The notes under the pieces were generated by a model. It was given only the letters and a program-made list of their open reading frames with translations, searched no databases and was not told the DNA's origin. 64,000 nt of DNA from Eucommia ulmoides. Lineage: Eukaryota; Streptophyta; Magnoliopsida; Garryales; Eucommiaceae. This document shows, piece after piece, positions 22,430-34,312 of the stretch (the first letter of the stretch is position 1; every line of letters begins with the position of its first letter). The stretch spans positions 29,034,649-29,098,648 of the forward strand of contig CM028330.1 of the NCBI GenBank assembly GCA_016647705.1, given 5' to 3'. A program made the translations under genes and the position numbers.

Positions 22430-24134
22430 CTCGGATATATAACAAATCAAACGCCGGATTGGATTTTTCAATGAATAAGATCATGACTTAACTTGTTAAA
22501 ACATTAAGGGAAACCATATGCTTGACTGGGCTCAACTATCCACTAATGTAGGTTCGGACATTCACTGAGATCAATAGGGCTTGGTCAGGCTTTGGAGAAC
22601 GACCAAGGGTATCGTAGGATTAGAAACTCGTTATAATTTTAACGATACCCGAGGTACAAACGCTTGTCGCTAAATCTCTCTCATGACTCCCTTATCTTTG
22701 AAGATATTACCCTGAACAGGATTTAGTAAACTTGTATTCACTTGTCAAAACTATTGAATTCAAACACTATATTCACATTGTTGTTGTTGTTATTTTTTTT
22801 ATTTTTTTTTATTTATTTATTTTTTTTTAATACCCCCAAACTTATTCAATTTTGTACAATTTTAGGGGTGTTTAGATACAACTAAAAGCTTGACAAGTGA
22901 ATACTCTTATACTTAACCAAAAATACTAAAACCCCGATTGCCTGCTTCAAGTTAGCATAATCTAATGCTACTTGTTTTCACTCAATTTTTCACTTTTATT
23001 CCTAGCGACAATGGTTCTGAAAAATTTACTTGATTAAAGTATAGAAACAAGTTCAGAAAACAAAAATTTTTATGGCTTCGACAGGAGAATGAGGGAATAA
23101 CTTTTCAGGTTAGTTTCAAACGGTTCAAGTGATAAAAATGAAGGCCTATATCATGCCTCCGAAATTACCTTACCTATAATTTCGCCTCAAGCCTCCCCCA
23201 GTCAAGTTCTAGACTCCTCATTTCTGTCATGAACTTAATACTGAATAATCGGCGTCCAATCGTTCAATTGATTATACGAGTTTATGCAATCGTGCGATTT
23301 AGGATCAAAATAATTTTTACCTAATCGACATGCTAAACACACAAAACACACGTGAATGGCATTACCCTCAACCTTAAAACACAATTTAGGGGGTAATTTT
23401 CAACATCGAGACATGGTTCAGACGAACTCAAAAACTCAGCATGCTTGTACAACTCAATTTATTAACAATTCTATTCTAATTCTACAAACTAATATTACCT
23501 ATGCTAATTATCCTTACACATGCATAGCTAAACATTACACATGTATAACAAAAAGAATTTCAAAATTTACAAAAATTTTAACATTAATAAATAAATTTGT
23601 ACAGCAAAAAGAATTTTTGTTCCCTTTTACATCAAAAATTTTCATCATCCTTCTTATCCCCTTCAAGACAAAAAACAAAAACTACATGCATCGCATGTCA
23701 TACTCTCCCCAAACTTAAACAAGGCAGTGTCTCCACTGCCTAAGCAGTTAACCCTTAGCAGAATAGAAACATATGTATTAAAACTGGGGTGGACACATAC
23801 CTAGGAGGGAAGACATAGAAGTCTAACCTCATACCGTTTATTGTGGATGAGATGGTGGTGGCGGCTCATCCGGCTCGGAAAGTGGCACGGGCGTATAACG
23901 CGCCATGTCGATTCCAAGATGCTCGAATATGACTCGTTGGTTTTGATCTTATTGTCGAATGTAGGACTCCATGTAGTTCTCCATCCGGGCCAAATTATCT
24001 TGAAGTTGACTCACATCGGACTGGAGACTATGGACATCTCGTAAGATTTGTGCGATTTGGCCTCAGCTGGTTGTAGGCGTTAGTCATTCTGAATGACCTG
24101 CTTCTTCCTCTTCTTGACCCTCCTCTCCTTCACC
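22134..24134 (-). mobile_element. 3' non-coding region of the inner Athila-like element
   Basis: About 2 kb between the extra frame and the polypurine tract with no recognisable domain. Contains a (TG)16 microsatellite (22,396-22,427), T-rich runs (22,785-22,830) and, at 23,100-23,230, a block shared with the outer element's interior. Long non-coding 3' regions are normal for this group. Confidence 0.75.
22396..22427. repeat. (TG)16 microsatellite
   Basis: Uninterrupted TG dinucleotides within the inner element's 3' region. Confidence 0.95.
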
Positions 24135-24941
24135 CTATCTGCCTTTCCATAATATTTTAATCAATACTAGATCAAGTGGATTCACAGGAGGAAAAGGGCT
24201 AGTAGACGTGATTCGAACTCCGGCTCGTTGAAAGAGCACAGTGAGGAAGGAAGGAAAAGGAAGGGCACCCTTTTTCGACTTAGAAGCATGAAGTATAGAA
24301 GAATAAATGTGCCAGCCAACGTTTATGGGGGTCCCTCTATCGATACCGTAGAGCATGAAAGCTTTCTCCTTGGAAACGTCAGACACACGGGTCGTCGGGA
24401 GCAGATTGGCGCAGATAAATGAAAACCAAATCTTGGGGATCGGTTTTAGAAACTGCGACTTGAAGATTGCTTGGCCCTGCCATGTGTTGGTCCACTGTGC
24501 GTTGCTTGTCGTCAAGGCCTGAATCACCGAACTCATGGTTGGTGAGGCGGCATCGCCTAAATCTCTTGAAGCTTCAGGCCCCGTCAACGCTAGCAATTCA
24601 TTAAAATGATCGGCACTGAATAGGATGGGAATGTTTCGGATCCGTGTTTGAACTCCTGTGGCCTCCGCGATATTGGCATAAAATTCTCGAACAAGGGCTA
24701 ACTCGCCCGTTGGAGGTGGGGCACAAAACTGTTGCCATCGTCTTTGTACGATCATAGTTCTGATTTCTTCAGGAAGATCATTCAAAGGCCCAAATCCTCT
24801 TTGACAGATGCCTGGCCGCTTACTCTCATGTTCGTTATACCGATCCTCCGCCTGCTTAGAAACAAACTTAAGGGAATTGAAATTCGAAGCGGATGGAGGT
24901 TCGTCTGTTCTTGGATGCTTGGCAGCCCTGCGCTTTGCCAT
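24135..24941 (-). CDS. Extra 3' frame of the Athila-like element, 'putative plant transposon protein' family
   Basis: An uninterrupted frame of 268 residues in the place where many Athila elements carry an env-like frame. It starts MAKRRAAKHPRTDEPPSASN, a basic segment that could be a nuclear signal. The middle holds EFYANIAEATGVQTRIRNIP, then LLALTGPEASRDLGDAASPT, IFKSQFLKPIPKIWFSFICA and LLPTTRVSDVSKEKAFMLYG. This pattern ('FYAN', then 'W..FI...L.PT....V....A.LLY.I..G..INVG..I') is the signature of the plant family annotated as 'putative plant transposon protein'. There is no signal peptide, no membrane segment and no transposase triad, so it is neither an envelope protein nor a shown enzyme. 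The ATG at 24,941 is the first in the frame. It is the longest frame in the whole downstream part, which stands out in an element that is otherwise broken. Role unknown. Confidence 0.75.
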   Translation of the reverse strand: MAKRRAAKHPRTDEPPSASNFNSLKFVSKQAEDRYNEHESKRPGICQRGFGPLNDLPEEIRTMIVQRRWQQFCAPPPTGELALVREFYANIAEATGVQTRIRNIPILFSADHFNELLALTGPEASRDLGDAASPTMSSVIQALTTSNAQWTNTWQGQAIFKSQFLKPIPKIWFSFICANLLPTTRVSDVSKEKAFMLYGIDRGTPINVGWHIYSSILHASKSKKGALPFPSFLTVLFQRAGVRITSTSPFPPVNPLDLVLIKILWKGR

Positions 24942-25590
24942 TGTCCCTGAAAATTCAAATCACTACACCAACCACAAGAACACAATAGAACAAGTGATTC
25001 AAACCCTAATCAGTGAACCAACCATACCCTATTTTATCAATCATATGCAAATCAGAACCACATGATACAAATCTCAATACATATCCTACCAACCATAACC
25101 AAATCACATTTTTGTCCCAATGTAGCACAAACCACATGATTCACATTGTATATCACACAAAAATATGATAGGGTTTATCATTTAGCATTTCTCAATCCCA
25201 TTTAGCATGAAAATCGCAAATTAGGGTTTAAAGGGTTTAGGGTTCCAATCAAATCCATTGTTTTGTTGACATAAATGATCAAATGAAGTAAATAATTCAT
25301 CAACTAAGTGAAGAATAGGATCATTGACACTTACTTGTCGAAAAATTTGATCAAATTAGTGGAGAATGGTGATTTCGCACTGTTTCACCGCTCGAACCCT
25401 AATTTTCGAGAATGGGCAGAGAAATTCCTTGTTTGGACGAAGTTTCTTGATGAGAATCCAAGTTTTTAGCACTATAGAATGAATCTTTAAAAGGGGGAAG
25501 GAATTTGGGATGGTGAAATTGAGAGGTTTCTTGAAATTTTTAGGAGGGAAATGCCGTTTGTGAAGTGGACTGTGCATTTTAAAAACAGAG
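24942..25590 (-). mobile_element. Leader between the hairpin array and the extra frame
   Basis: AT-rich, with 'AACCCTAATTTGCG' and 'ACCCTAAACC' type text on the minus strand and no domain. It may contain promoter or splice signals for the extra frame, but none can be pinned down by eye. Confidence 0.4.
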
Positions 25591-25596
25591 TTCGCG

Positions 25597-26005
25597 TAAA
25601 TTCGCCTAGGCGGTGGTTTTACCGCTTAGGCAGATTAGCGCCTTTTCTTTTTGAAAACTTTCTGGTGTAAATCCGCTTAGGCGGTGGTTTTTCCGCCGAG
25701 GCGAGTTTACACCAGTGTGAAACCCTGATTTGGTTGTAAATCCGCTTAGGCGGTGGGTTTTCCGCCTGAGCGAATTTACGCCAGTGTAGGAACTCAGCTT
25801 TTCTTCAATGTTCCGCCTAAGCGGTGGTTTTACCGCCTGGGCGAACTTACGGCAGTGTAAAATTGAGACTTTTTCTATCCAATTATCGCCTAAGCGATGG
25901 TTTTATCGCTTGGGCGACATTACGCCAGAATGTTTTCTCAGCCTTTTTGTCCAAAGTTCGCCTAGGCGGTGGGTTTACCGCTTAGGAGAATTTTTGCCAG
26001 TGTGG
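25597..26005. repeat. Six-unit hairpin array, period about 70 bp, inside the inner element
   Basis: The palindrome core (CGCCTAGGCGG, CGCTTAGGCGG, CGCCTAAGCG) starts at 25,603, 25,674, 25,743, 25,814, 25,887 and 25,959: spacings 71, 69, 71, 73 and 72. In each unit a second half (ACCGCTTAGGC, TCCGCCTGAGCG, ACCGCCTGGGCG) follows after a GGTTTT-like loop and can pair with the first, and the unit closes with GTAAATTC or GAATTTACGCCAGTGT-like text. Substitutions in one half are often matched by the other (for example CGCCTAAGCGATGG with TCGCTTGGGCG). It lies between integrase and the extra frame. Confidence 0.92.
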
Positions 26006-26305
26006 ACCTAAGCTGGATTCCTTCAGGTTTTCACATTATTTTTCTACACCTCTTATTTCCTCTTCAATTCTTAAATTAGTTTTAGCATGCAAATCAATCC
26101 TAAGCATCTAACCTTATCAATTCACCACAAAAAATTAATATAACGAGATCAATGCGATCTCCAAAAAGGTATTTATACAAAAGTTGGGAATATTCGTTAC
26201 CCTCGATGTCACGTCAAAAAAAATGTTGCTTGGTTTTACGTCCCTAGCATGGACATTTCAAGAATTTCGGCTTTATCCTTCAACGAGGGAGATATTCTCC
26301 ACAAC

Positions 26306-27855
26306 TCACTCTTCATTTTTGAAGTAATGCTTGATCCGCTCCCCGTTGACTCTGAAAGTACATCCGTCTTCGGCTTCTAGCTCTATAGCTCCAAAAGGAT
26401 AGATATGCTTGATCCGGAACGGTCCAGACCACCGAGACTTCAACTTTCCGGGAAAGAGCCTCAGCCTTGAATTAAATAATAGGACTTGTTGGCCCGGACT
26501 GAACTCCCTCTGGACTATCATTTTGTCATGCCATCTCTTCATTTTGTATTTGTAGAGCTTGGCATTCTCATAAGCCTCGTGCCGGAATTCCTCCATTTCA
26601 TTTAATTGGAGGAGACGTTGCGCACCGGAAGCTTTTATGTCAAAATTGAGTTTCTTGATCGCCCAGAATGCACGGTACTCCAATTCAACGGGCAAATGGA
26701 AAGCTTTCCCAAACACCAATCGATACGGCGACATGCCGATCGGTGTTTTAAAAGCCGTGCGATATGCCCATAAAGCATCATCAAGCTTCACCGCCCAATC
26801 CTTGCGATTTGTATGAACCATCTTTTCCAGAATGAGCTTGATCTCACGGTTTGAAACTTCCGCTTAGCCATTTGTCTGTGGGTGGTATGGTAGCGCCACC
26901 TTGTGCCTCACTCCATACTTTGCCAATAAGGCATTGAGCATTTTGTTACAGAAGTGGGTCCCTTCATCACTGATTAAGGCTCGAGGTGTTCCGAACCGTG
27001 TCATGACATTATGTTGAAGGAACTTTAACACCACTTTGGCATCTTTAGTAGGTGTTGCCACGGCCTCGACCCATTTGGACACATAATCCACCGCTAGCAG
27101 AATAAACTCCTTGCCAAATGAGGGCGGAAATGGCCCCATGAAATCCAATCCCCACACGTCAAACAACTCAAGCTCAAGAATTGACGTCAGTGGCAGTTCA
27201 TGCCTCCTTGATATGTTACCTACCCTTTGACATCTATCACAAGTTTTTGCAAACGTATATGAATCTTTAAACAAAGAGGGCCAGTAAAAACCTGATTGCA
27301 GTACTTTTGATGCCGTGCGAGTCACATCGAAATGGCCGCCACAAGGTGATGAATGGAAATGGTAGAGAATACTATCCATTTCCTCTTTCGGAACACATCT
27401 CCGGATCACCTGATCAGCATATTTCTTGAATAGCAACGGCTCGTCCCACAGATAGTACTTAGTATCAAAAAGAAATTTCTTCCTTTGTGCTCCTGTCAAG
27501 TCAGGTGGTAACACGCCATATGCAAGATAATTAACAATGTCAGCATACCACGGAAGTGCATTCTCTACTGAAAAGAGTTGTTCATCAAGGAACACTTCCG
27601 TGATATTAGACTCGTCACCAACGTCTTCTTGAATCAACCTCGACAAATAGTCGGCAACAACGTTCTCACTCTCCTTTTTGTCCCTTATCTCCGCATCAAA
27701 CTCTTGTAATAATAGAATCCACCTAATCAACCTTGGCTTGGCATCTTTCTTAGCAAATAAGTACCAGATAGCCGCGGGATCTATGTAGACGATCACTTTT
27801 GACCCAACGATGTATGAACGAAACTTATCACAAGCAAAGACCACCACTAGCATTT
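26306..27855 (-). pseudogene. Integrase and RNase H end of Athila-like pol (fossil part)
   Basis: Minus-strand sequence holds the integrase zinc domain ([20 protein letters not shown], then CDRCQRVGN), the catalytic core start ([29 protein letters not shown]) and the core end ([19 protein letters not shown]). The C-terminal region (26,821-26,306) has [20 protein letters not shown] and ends [10 protein letters not shown], as in Athila/Tat integrases without a chromodomain. The upstream part (27,853-27,600) is the RNase H end ([20 protein letters not shown]). A few breaks are present. Confidence 0.85.
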
Positions 27856-29045
27856 ATTTCTCCGTTGTGGTGTAATTCTCCTGGGCGTCATTCAATGTTT
27901 TGCTTGCACATTATCTCAAATGGCATTTCCCAATCCGGAGCGACCATTATTGGAACCGAGATCAACTTCTCCTTTATCGCCATAAACGCCTCCATACAAG
28001 CTTTATTGAATTCAAACAAAGTATCCTTCTCAAAAAGGTGATATAATGGCTTCACCGTCTTTGAGAAGTCCTTAATAAAGCGCCGGTAAAAGCCGGCATG
28101 CCCCAAGAAACTTCGAACTCCTTTCACATTTATTGGTGGTAGAAGCTTCTCAATCGTTTATATCTTTGCTCGGTCTACCTCAAGCCCCTTGGCAGAGACT
28201 CGATAACCTAAGACGATACCCTCTTTAACCATAAAGTGGCACTTTTCCCAATTTAGAACCAAATTCTTCTCTTCACATCGGTCAAGAACAAGCGCCAGAT
28301 TGTAGAGACAGTGATCAAAGGATGATCCAAAGACTGAAAAGTCATCGATAAAGATTTCCATTTTCTCCTCCACCATATCAGAAAATATCGCCATCATACA
28401 CCGTTGGAAAGTTGCCAATGCATTGCAAAGGCCAAACGCCATACGTCGATAAGAAAACGTTCCATACGGGCATGTGAAAGTCGTCTTCTCTTGGTCCTCC
28501 GGTGCAATGACTATTTGATTGTAACCGGAATAGCCATCAAGGAAGCAGTAGTAATCATAACCGGCTAAACGATCTAGCGTTTGATCAATGAAAGGAAGAG
28601 GAAAATGATCTTTCCTCGTTGCCTTATTTAATCTCCGATAATCCATACATACACGCCATCCTGTGATGGTCCGTGTTAGAATAAGGTCATCCTTTTCATT
28701 CTTTACTACCGTCATGCCTCCTTTCTTTGGCACCACTTCCACCGGGCTCACCCACTCATTATCGGATATGGTGTATATAATCCCCGCATTTAATAGCTTC
28801 AACACCTCCTCTCTCACCACTTCCTTCATAGTCGGATTTAGCAGCCGTTGATGTTCAATTGAGGGTTTGAACGTATCCTCCATCAAAATCTTATGCATGC
28901 ACACCGACGGACTAATTCCCTTGATATCCGAAATAGACCAAGCAAAAGTAGATCGGTGCCTCTTCAAGATTCTTAGCAACTTACTCTCCTCTTCTTCCGT
29001 CAGAGTTGATGAAATTATAACCGAATCGGTCAAATTTTCTCCCAA
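27856..29045 (-). pseudogene. Reverse transcriptase and RNase H of Athila-like pol (fossil part)
   Basis: Minus-strand motifs in order: WVSPVEVVPKKGGMTVV, WRVCMDYRRLNKATRKDHFP, LPFIDQTLDRLAGYDYYCFL, GYSGYNQIVIAPEDQEKTTF, CPYGTFSYRRMAFGLCNALA, the polymerase box EIFIDDFSVFG, then the connection region VRSFLGHAGFYRRFIKDFSK. All are textbook Ty3 pol blocks with Athila-type wording (FIDDFSVFG). A few breaks are present. Confidence 0.88.
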
Positions 29046-29803
29046 AAAGATATACCGAAGGTGTTCCGGTAATTGCTTGAGTAATAACCCACCGTGAGGC
29101 GGATTTGATTTCTAGGAAAAGTCTTCAACTTGTTCAATCTTCGCCCATGAATAGGATAATCTATGTCTTTCAGTTGAGTGTCAAGAGCCAGCACGTATTC
29201 CACCACATCAAGGTTCGTGGTAGAGCATCTCTCACCAAGATCCCCCATAGATAAGGACTTTGTGAGAGTGTACTCTAAGGAATTCATATCCATGTTTGCA
29301 AGAAATAACTCCTGCACGCAAGAGTCCACAACATCAACTCGATTGCATTTGGGAAATTCATCCGAAAAATTTATAGTATTAAAAATGTTGAACCTTATTT
29401 CTTCATCATTCACTCTTAAGGTCAAATTGCCATTATGCACATCTATTAAGGCCTTTCCCGTTGCAAGGAAAGGTCTTCCAAGGATGATCGGGATCTCTCA
29501 GTCTTCTTCCATCTCAAGTACCACGAAATCCACCGGGAAAATAAATTTGTCCACTTTCACCAACACATCCTCAATGATCCCCTTAGGATAGGTTAGAGAA
29601 CGATCCACCATTTGAAGAGATATAGTCGTCGGCTTTGCACTTCTGAGTTCTAACTTCCGATAAACGGAAGAAGGCATCAAATTGATACTTGCCCCTAGAT
29701 CACAAAGTGCCTTATCGAAGTGGGATTTCCCAATAGTACACGGAATCGTGAAACTACCCGGATTCTTTAATTTAGTAGGCAGCTTTCTCTGTAGTATTAC
29801 ACT
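29046..29803 (-). pseudogene. Protease of Athila-like pol (fossil part)
   Basis: Minus-strand text MMPSSVYRKLELRSAKPTTI and then TLQMVDRS-like, FIFPVDFVVLEMEED and a downstream NLTLRVNDEEIRFNIFNTI correspond to the Athila protease region, between the gag tail and reverse transcriptase. Broken in several places. Confidence 0.7.
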
Positions 29804-31757
29804 TTACTCTTCAGTTAGCTTCACCGTTTCATAATCCTCCAACTTTCGCTTCTTTGTCATGATATCCTTCAAGAACTTGCCATAGTTGGGCACTTGTTCC
29901 AATGCATCCACGAAGGGTGTGTTGATGTGGATTTTCTTGAAAATTTCAAGAAATTTTTCAAATTGAACATCCAACTTCCTCTTTTGGAACCTTTGAGGAT
30001 ATGGCAATGGTATAACTAGAATCGGCGGATTCTCAAAAAATGTGACTCTTCCTAGTATCACCCTTTCATCTCTTCTTCTCTCCTCAACTTTCTCTTTGTT
30101 GCTACTCCCAATAACGTCTTCTTCACTCAGCTTCTCCTTTCCTTCATCAGCCTTTTTCTCAACTTCTTCCTCCACACTAGTTCTTGGTTCATCATCCGGA
30201 AACTCATGACTCACATCCGGCTCAGTTTCTATAGGCCTCCTCACTTCCACGTCTCTGTCGCTCCTCAACTTAATCACCTTGCATTCCCAAGGTTTGGTTT
30301 CCATGTTGCTTGGAAACTTCCCCTTTTGTTGTTCTTGAATTGCCCTAGCAAGTTGCGCGATTTGAGTCTCAAGAGCCTTCAATGTGGCATTAGTGTTGGT
30401 ACACGTGGTATCAATAGAGTCCAGCCGTGTTTCATGTTTGTTCAGGCGATTATGCGTCTCACGCAATCGTAGTCTGCGTCTCTTTCATAAATGATCCCAA
30501 AACTTCATCCAAATTTGGCTTCGAATTGTGCATTGGCAGTTGTTGCATTTGGCGATTAGCTTGCATTGGATATCCCGAAAATTGATTTCCATACCCCGGA
30601 GGTGGTCGCAAAGTGTTCTGATTATTCGCATATGAAAAGTTCTCATGATTACGAAGTCCGGGATTGTAGTGAGTTGGAATGTTGGTAGCCGGCCTGAAAG
30701 TGTAAGCACGGTTGTTCAGAAAATGACATTCCTCAAACTCGTTATCCACTCCGGATTGAGAACTACTTGCCACTATCTCCTCCCCTTGATTCGACAAAGT
30801 ACCTTTTGTAGACAAGGTGACTAATTGGTCCGAGAGCTTGGACACTTGGGCCGATAACGTTGAAATATGGTCAGATTCTTGAATAGAAGCGACCCGTCTT
30901 CCCGTGTTCCTCTCAATCGGCCATTGATAGTTATTAGCCGCCATCTCCTCCAATAACGCATTTGCTTCGATTGGGGTTTTGGACAACAATGATCCCCCGG
31001 AGGCCACATCGACTATCGTTCTTGTCTGGCTGTCCAACCCGTTATAGAATAATTGGGTTTGAAACCAATCTTGATAACCGTGTTGGGGGCACCTTCTCAA
31101 TAAGTCTTTAAACCTCTCCCATGCCTCAAATAATGGCTCGAAATCTCTCTGACGAAACTACGCAATTTCACCATGGAGTTGAGACGTCTTCGAGGGTGGG
31201 AAGAACTTAGTGAGGAACCTTTGTGCAAAGTCCTCCCAAGTGTTAATGCTTCCCGGCTGAATCAATTGAAACCATCCCCTTGCTCGGTCTCATAAGGAGA
31301 ATGGAAATAACCTCAGCCTTATCACATCTTCGGCGACTCCGTTGATCTTTACGGTGTCACAGATTTCCAGAAAAGTAGCGAAGTGTACGTTGGGATCTTC
31401 GTGGAGATTCCCTCCATATTGCTTCTGCTGAACCATGTTGATTAAGGCGGATTTCAACTCGAAGTTATTAGCTTGGATCGGCTACCTCCGGATCCCTGAA
31501 TAATTGTCCAACATAAGGGGCCGATAATAATCCCGAATGACTCATTGTGGCCTCTCATGCTCCGGAGGCTGGAGTGCTTGCGGCTCTGGTGGTTGCGGAA
31601 TATTCTCATGTCCATCGGCCATTGCTGTAGCTTTTTCTTCTTTTTGCTTAGCAATACGTTTACTCCACCGCCTGCACTGCTCAAATTCAATTGATAAATA
31701 AAATAAATAAATGAATTGAATAAAATTTAAAAGCAAAAGAATTATCGTGATTAACAT
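29804..31757 (-). pseudogene. gag of the inner Athila-like element (fossil part)
   Basis: The core reads RRCPQHGYQDWFQTQLFYNG, then VDVASGGSLLSKTPIEANAL and MAANNYQWPIERN, the diagnostic Athila gag stretch. Downstream are a Pro/Asn/Gln-rich part (RPPPGYGNQFSGYP), a coiled-coil-like part near 30,460-30,350 (ALETQIAQLARAIQEQQKG) and a Glu/Lys-rich linker. Upstream, 31,450-31,100 has the beginning of the gag fold. Broken in a few places. Confidence 0.85.
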
Positions 31758-31804
31758 TCAACTACTTAATCACAATATCAACTTAATTGAAAAACACATT
31801 GCCG

Positions 31805-31822
31805 TCCCCGGCAACGGCGCCA
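31805..31822 (-). other. Primer-binding site, tRNA-Asp(GTC), inner Athila-like element
   Basis: On the minus strand it reads TGGCGCCGTTGCCGGGGA, a perfect 18-base complement to the 3' end of plant tRNA-Asp (CCCCGGCAACGGCGCCA). It lies six bases from the LTR end. Not a tRNA gene. Confidence 0.93.
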
Positions 31823-31828
31823 AAAACT

Positions 31829-33441
31829 TGCTACGCGCTCAGATTCACACATCTTTCTTCCTCGCGGTAGTTGGACTACTCGCAAGTATACGAGGTCTAG
31901 TTTTAATATAATGGATCTTTTAGGATCGGATATCGTTCCACTGGGAATAGCAGGTAATTCAAGTGAGTATTGCGATTTCAATAGCTTCATATTATCTCGA
32001 CTAATTAAATTTTGTTTGTTTTCTAATTATTATACTAAGATAAATGACAACTATAAAGTTAGTTTTAATTACATTAATTACTTAGGTATAAATCTCTTTC
32101 ATATAATGCATAATCGATTTCATTTAGTTAGCTATAACGGTTTCTATCTAATCCGACAACCTCTGTATCAATAACTCATCTGCTACCTCTTCCGAGTGTA
32201 AAATGGGGGATTACACGGCTTCGTGTCAACGAATAAGTCTTCTTCAACGCCTTAACGACCCTAAGTCGCATGAGTTTTGAGCCAACGTCATGGGTTGCAT
32301 ACGTTCTAACGTCCTCCCGGGTCATTAGAACGTCACGTTGTATTTACCCTAGTCTGAATCCGGGGTTACCTCTCCCGAGTGTCAAACCCCACATTCTTGG
32401 TTTATCAATACAAGCATAATAACAAGAATAACGATAAACACAATCGGATTTAGACAAACTACTCGTTAAAGTAACATAAATTTACTCAACTAAACGGTTA
32501 CATGATTTTGACTACACCTAAGTAACATTTAACTACTACTACAAGTTCTTAGCCATATAACATACAAACTAAGAGGTATTCAACATTATTAGATATGAAA
32601 AAGTGATTACAAAGAACAAAACAAGAGAGAAACGATCAAATCTGGAAGTGAAATGGTTCACTGTCACTAATGATCGGTCCGCAAGTTATCATTCTTTATC
32701 CGAATGATGAACCTCCTTCTTGATCTTCCAAATATAGCTTAAGAGCTCTCTACTAGGGTTAGGGTTCTTCAACAACCAGTTTCAGACGTGGCCAAGGGGT
32801 ATTTATAGGCTTAGGGGTTCAAAAATATCTAAACAGATATTTTGACCTGTTCTGCGATTTTCGCCTAAGCGGTGGAAACTTCGCTTAGGCGGTGCTTAAG
32901 TCGGTTAGAATTCCGCCTAAGCGGTAGAATCTTCGCTTAGGCGGAGGACTAACTTCTTAGCTCCTTATCTTTCTGACGGAATTCCGCCTAGGTGGTAGCT
33001 ACTTCGCCTAGGAGAATTTACAACAGTGTAGCTCAATCCAGCAGTTCAGTACTTCCAACGTTCTGGTGGATTTCTGCCTAGGCGGTGGAAACTTCGCCTA
33101 GGCGGATTCAATACTTCAGCCCTTGCAATCTTCTGATGGATTTCCGCCTAGGCAGTGGAAACTTTGCCTAGGCGGATTTCAAATCTTCAACATTGCAACT
33201 TTCTGATGAATGTTCACGTAGGCGGTGGAAACTTCGCCTAGGCGGATTTGTTCTGTTATTTGAAATCTCTTTTTTTTCATCTTTTTGGCTACCCCTTTCT
33301 CACCATTTTGCTCGGTTTACAAATTGTTTACGTCCCTGCTCCTGACTAATAAAAACAACTAAAACGGTATTCAAACTTCAATAAAATACTCTAAAACTGG
33401 CAAATTCGGTTCAGAATTATATAGGTATTTTACACCTATCA
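31829..33441 (-). repeat. 5' LTR of the inner Athila-like element
   Basis: Plus-strand ends TGCTACGCGCTC and CACCTATCA, 1,613 bp, near-identical to 20,474-22,117. TATA on the minus strand at about 32,800-32,811. Its palindrome array (32,858-33,250) has fewer bases than that of the other LTR. Confidence 0.93.
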
Positions 33442-33446
33442 AACAC
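33442..33446. repeat. Target-site duplication AACAC (right)
   Basis: Copy of 20,469-20,473, immediately after the CCTATCA end of the inner element. Confidence 0.9.
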
Positions 33447-34312
33447 TTAACTAATACCATAGCCGATTGAACTTTTTCCAAACCTACATCGCTAAAATGA
33501 AGGCACAATTTGAGATAATCAAGTTAGCAGTTGCAAATGCTACTTGAAGTGAGCGGTTGGGTTTAGGGTGAACTTTATATTGGTTCGATATTCGAGTACT
33601 CACTTGTCGTTTTTGTTCGTTTTTCACACACCCCTTAAATATTAAAAATAAAATGAGTTTGGGGGTGTGATGTGTCGTTTAAAAAAAAAATCATTTATTT
33701 TTTACATAACAAGTGAGTACAACATTCTTAAACATTCGTTCAGGGTTGTTTCTAAATAAACTATGGGGTTTCAAGTGTGAGAGTGCTAAGCGAAGTGCCT
33801 CGGGTAACGTTAAGTTAATGATGTTAACCCGTTTCCCAATTCCAAAGTACTCGTGGCCAACTATTCCTAAACCGAACCAAGTCCTAATGATCTCTACGAA
33901 CTACTTACCCTACATTAATGGAGAATAGAACATAGGTCAGGCATACGGATTCCCTATACCGTAAAGGTTTTATGTCATGATCTTTATTCAGGGATAATCT
34001 CATCTAATCAATGGATAGTTATATATTTGAGTTTAATCACACACACTTAAACAGGATCTAGAATGGCGCTTACTATTTTTGAACATTGAAATTCTAGAAC
34101 ATCACATGGTGTGATTTATGCTTGAACTTGATAAGATTGGGGGCCGATAAGGGAAAATCTTTCGGCCTGTAGATGATAATCAAAACTTACACATTTTTGT
34201 TTTTAGTGTTTTTTCATTTTTAGTTTTCAATTTCGTAATTAGTTTTTACATTTTCTTTTATTGTGTGGGTGTTTTGCTCGAGAACTAGCAAAATTCCGAG
34301 TTTGTGGGTATT
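33447..34312 (+). mobile_element. Interior of the outer Athila-like element, right of the inner insertion (fossil part)
   Basis: Non-coding, with a T-rich region and the polypurine-like 'GAGTTTGTGGGTATT' (34,298-34,312) next to the right LTR. Parts run parallel, in reverse, to the inner element's 3' region at 22.2-23.0 kb (for example the 'CACTTGTC' and 'TGACAAGTG' phrases). Confidence 0.65.

Larger units (their letters stand above)
20474..33441 (-). mobile_element. Inner Athila-like Ty3 LTR retrotransposon, full layout (fossil)
   Basis: A 13.0-kb element read right to left: 5' LTR (31,829-33,441), tRNA-Asp primer site, gag, protease, reverse transcriptase, RNase H, integrase, a hairpin array, a 268-residue extra frame, a long 3' non-coding region, polypurine tract and 3' LTR (20,474-22,117). 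The 5-bp duplication AACAC is intact. Order of domains, primer type, LTR size and the extra 3' frame all fit the plant Athila group. The coding part has perhaps six to ten breaks, so it is not autonomous now. In the first ~345 aligned LTR bases I count three differences; if that held across the LTR and typical plant rates applied, it would be of the order of a million years old or less. Confidence 0.92.

Noticed and set aside
24135-24941. Reading the extra frame as an envelope gene
   Set aside because: No signal peptide, no membrane segment and no cleavage motif. The residue pattern matches the 'putative plant transposon protein' family instead.
25597-26005. Regularly spaced palindromic repeats resembling a CRISPR array
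   Set aside because: Units vary along their whole length, there are no unique spacers or cas genes and the context is a plant retrotransposon.
31805-31822. tRNA-Asp-like sequence
   Set aside because: Only the 18 bases complementary to the 3' end are present, next to an LTR. It is a primer site, not a tRNA gene. No complete tRNA cloverleaf was found in the window.
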